The translations under genes and the position numbers were made by a program. A DNA stretch of 34,492 nt from Pseudomonas sichuanensis (GTDB lineage: Bacteria; Pseudomonadota; Gammaproteobacteria; Pseudomonadales; Pseudomonadaceae). Each line of letters starts with the position of its first letter. Position 1 is the stretch's first letter. Below are positions 33,581 through 34,492 of this stretch, piece after piece. Under the pieces are notes generated by a model. It saw only the letters and a program-made list of their open reading frames with translations. It was not told the origin of the DNA and ran no database searches. The stretch spans positions 1-34,492 of the forward strand of contig NZ_QKVM01000064.1 in assembly GCF_003231305.1 (NCBI RefSeq). Direction: 5' to 3'.

Positions 33581-34444
33581 ATGAAATCCCGTTTGTTCAT
33601 CATCAGCCAGCACCTGCTGCCGCACCACTTGCTGTCGCGCCTGGCCGGCTGCGTCGCTGAATGCCGCGCCCGCTGGTTCAAGAATGCCTTCACCGCCTGG
33701 TTCGCCAAGCGCTACCAGGTCAACATGTCCGAAGCGCTGGTCGAAGACTTGACTGCCTACGAGCACTTCAATGCCTTCTTCACCCGTGCCCTCAAGCCCG
33801 GCGCTCGCCCGCTGGACGAGACCCCCGGCGCCATCCTCTGCCCGGCCGACGGCGCAGTCAGCCAGCTCGGCCCGATCGAGCATGGCCGCATCTTCCAGGC
33901 CAAGGGCCACAGCTTCAGCGCCCTTGAGCTGCTGGGCGGCGACCCGGCCCTGGCCGCCCCCTTCATGGGCGGCGAGTTCGCCACCATCTACCTGTCGCCC
34001 AAGGACTACCACCGCGTGCACATGCCGCTGGCCGGCACCCTGCGCGAGATGGTCTACGTGCCGGGCCGGCTGTTCTCGGTCAACCAGACCACCGCAGAGA
34101 ACGTCCCCGAGCTGTTCGCCCGCAACGAGCGTGTGGTCTGCCTGTTCGACACCGAGCGTGGGCCGATGGCGGTGGTACTGGTTGGCGCGATGATCGTCGC
34201 CTCGATCGAGACCGTCTGGGCCGGGCTTGTCACGCCACCGAAGCGCGAGCTCAAGACCTTCCGCTACGACGAAGCCAGCCGCGCGCCGATCCACCTGGAG
34301 AAAGGCGCCGAACTGGGTCGCTTCAAGCTGGGCTCCACGGCGATCGTGCTGTTCGGGCCAGAGCAGGTGAAGTGGGCTGAAAACCTCGGCGCAGCGTCTG
34401 CCGTGCGCATGGGTGAACTGCTGGCGCAGCCAGCCCAGGCCTGA
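33581..34444 (+). CDS. psd: Phosphatidylserine decarboxylase proenzyme
   Basis: Inner-membrane, pyruvoyl-dependent enzyme that converts phosphatidylserine to phosphatidylethanolamine, the main membrane phospholipid. The 287 residues show CPADGAVSQLG with Asp90, SPKDYHRVHMPLAG with His147 and the self-cleavage motif LGST (250-253). There Ser252 becomes the pyruvoyl group and splits the chain into beta and alpha subunits. Asp90, His147 and Ser252 form the autocatalytic triad. AAGGA lies about 7 nt before the ATG. The gene follows rhdA by 9 nt and is followed by a terminator. Confidence 0.97.
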   Translation: MKSRLFIISQHLLPHHLLSRLAGCVAECRARWFKNAFTAWFAKRYQVNMSEALVEDLTAYEHFNAFFTRALKPGARPLDETPGAILCPADGAVSQLGPIEHGRIFQAKGHSFSALELLGGDPALAAPFMGGEFATIYLSPKDYHRVHMPLAGTLREMVYVPGRLFSVNQTTAENVPELFARNERVVCLFDTERGPMAVVLVGAMIVASIETVWAGLVTPPKRELKTFRYDEASRAPIHLEKGAELGRFKLGSTAIVLFGPEQVKWAENLGAASAVRMGELLAQPAQA

Positions 34445-34460
34445 TCCGCCGCCGCAATGA

Positions 34461-34492
34461 AAAAGGCCCTGCATCTGCAGGGCCTTTTCTTT
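34461..34492 (+). terminator. Rho-independent terminator after psd
   Basis: A perfect 13-bp stem, AAAAGGCCCTGCA with TGCAGGGCCTTTT, is followed by CTTT at the window edge. It starts 16 nt after the psd stop. The A-run on the left side means it could terminate transcription from both directions. Confidence 0.93.

Overview
This window is core chromosome from a Pseudomonas, most likely of the P. putida group. The evidence is the high GC content, the gene order (rpsF-rpsR-rplI-dnaB; nnrD-tsaE-amiB-mutL-miaA-hfq-hflX-hflK-hflC; orn/rsgA; motAB; rhodanese-psd), and many short REP palindromes of the type common in that group. Species is inferred from memory of gene order and protein resemblance, not from a database search. 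I see no prophage, integron, CRISPR array, insertion sequence or defence island.

Layout. (1) 97-3810, minus strand: ribosomal operon rpsF, rpsR, a DUF2232-like membrane protein gene and rplI, with a sigma-70 promoter and a possible autoregulatory leader. A terminator follows rplI and dnaB comes next. (2) 3990-7309, minus: rlmB and rnr, overlapping by 4 nt. (3) 7472-7874, plus: two identical tRNA-Leu(CAG) genes with their own promoter and terminator. (4) 8054-10632, plus: ferric-iron-type ABC transporter binding protein and fused double permease, with no ATPase gene nearby. (5) 10756-12690, minus: a chemoreceptor. (6) 13010-15546, minus: hisZ-purA. (7) 15828-25290, minus: a long, tightly packed run nnrD-tsaE-amiB-mutL-miaA-hfq-hflX-hflK-hflC, closed by a strong terminator. 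(8) 25356-26420, plus: queG, divergent from nnrD. (9) 26589-27200, minus: TRIC-family channel. (10) orn (minus) and rsgA (plus), divergent. (11) motA-motB (minus) behind a very good sigma-28 (FliA) promoter, divergent from an HDOD-domain gene (plus). (12) 32762-34444, plus: RhdA-type rhodanese and psd, with a terminator at the window's right edge.

The genes cover replication and translation (dnaB, ribosomal proteins, rlmB, rsgA, hflX), RNA turnover and riboregulation (rnr, orn, hfq), tRNA modification (tsaE, miaA, queG), DNA repair (mutL), wall remodelling (amiB), membrane proteolysis control (hflKC), metabolite repair (nnrD), and motility/chemotaxis (motAB, MCP). Intergenic spaces at 3' ends and between convergent genes carry REP/BIME palindromes in two sequence classes, and each pair is made of two members of one class.

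I found no convincing undescribed multi-gene system. The most useful leads are a candidate S6:S18-binding leader, the dnaB start lying just behind a terminator without a clear ribosome site, the ATPase-less iron transporter, a palindrome between the tRNA genes, the sigma-28 promoter in a short divergent region shared with the HDOD gene, a variant rhodanese active loop, and the class-matched REP pairs.
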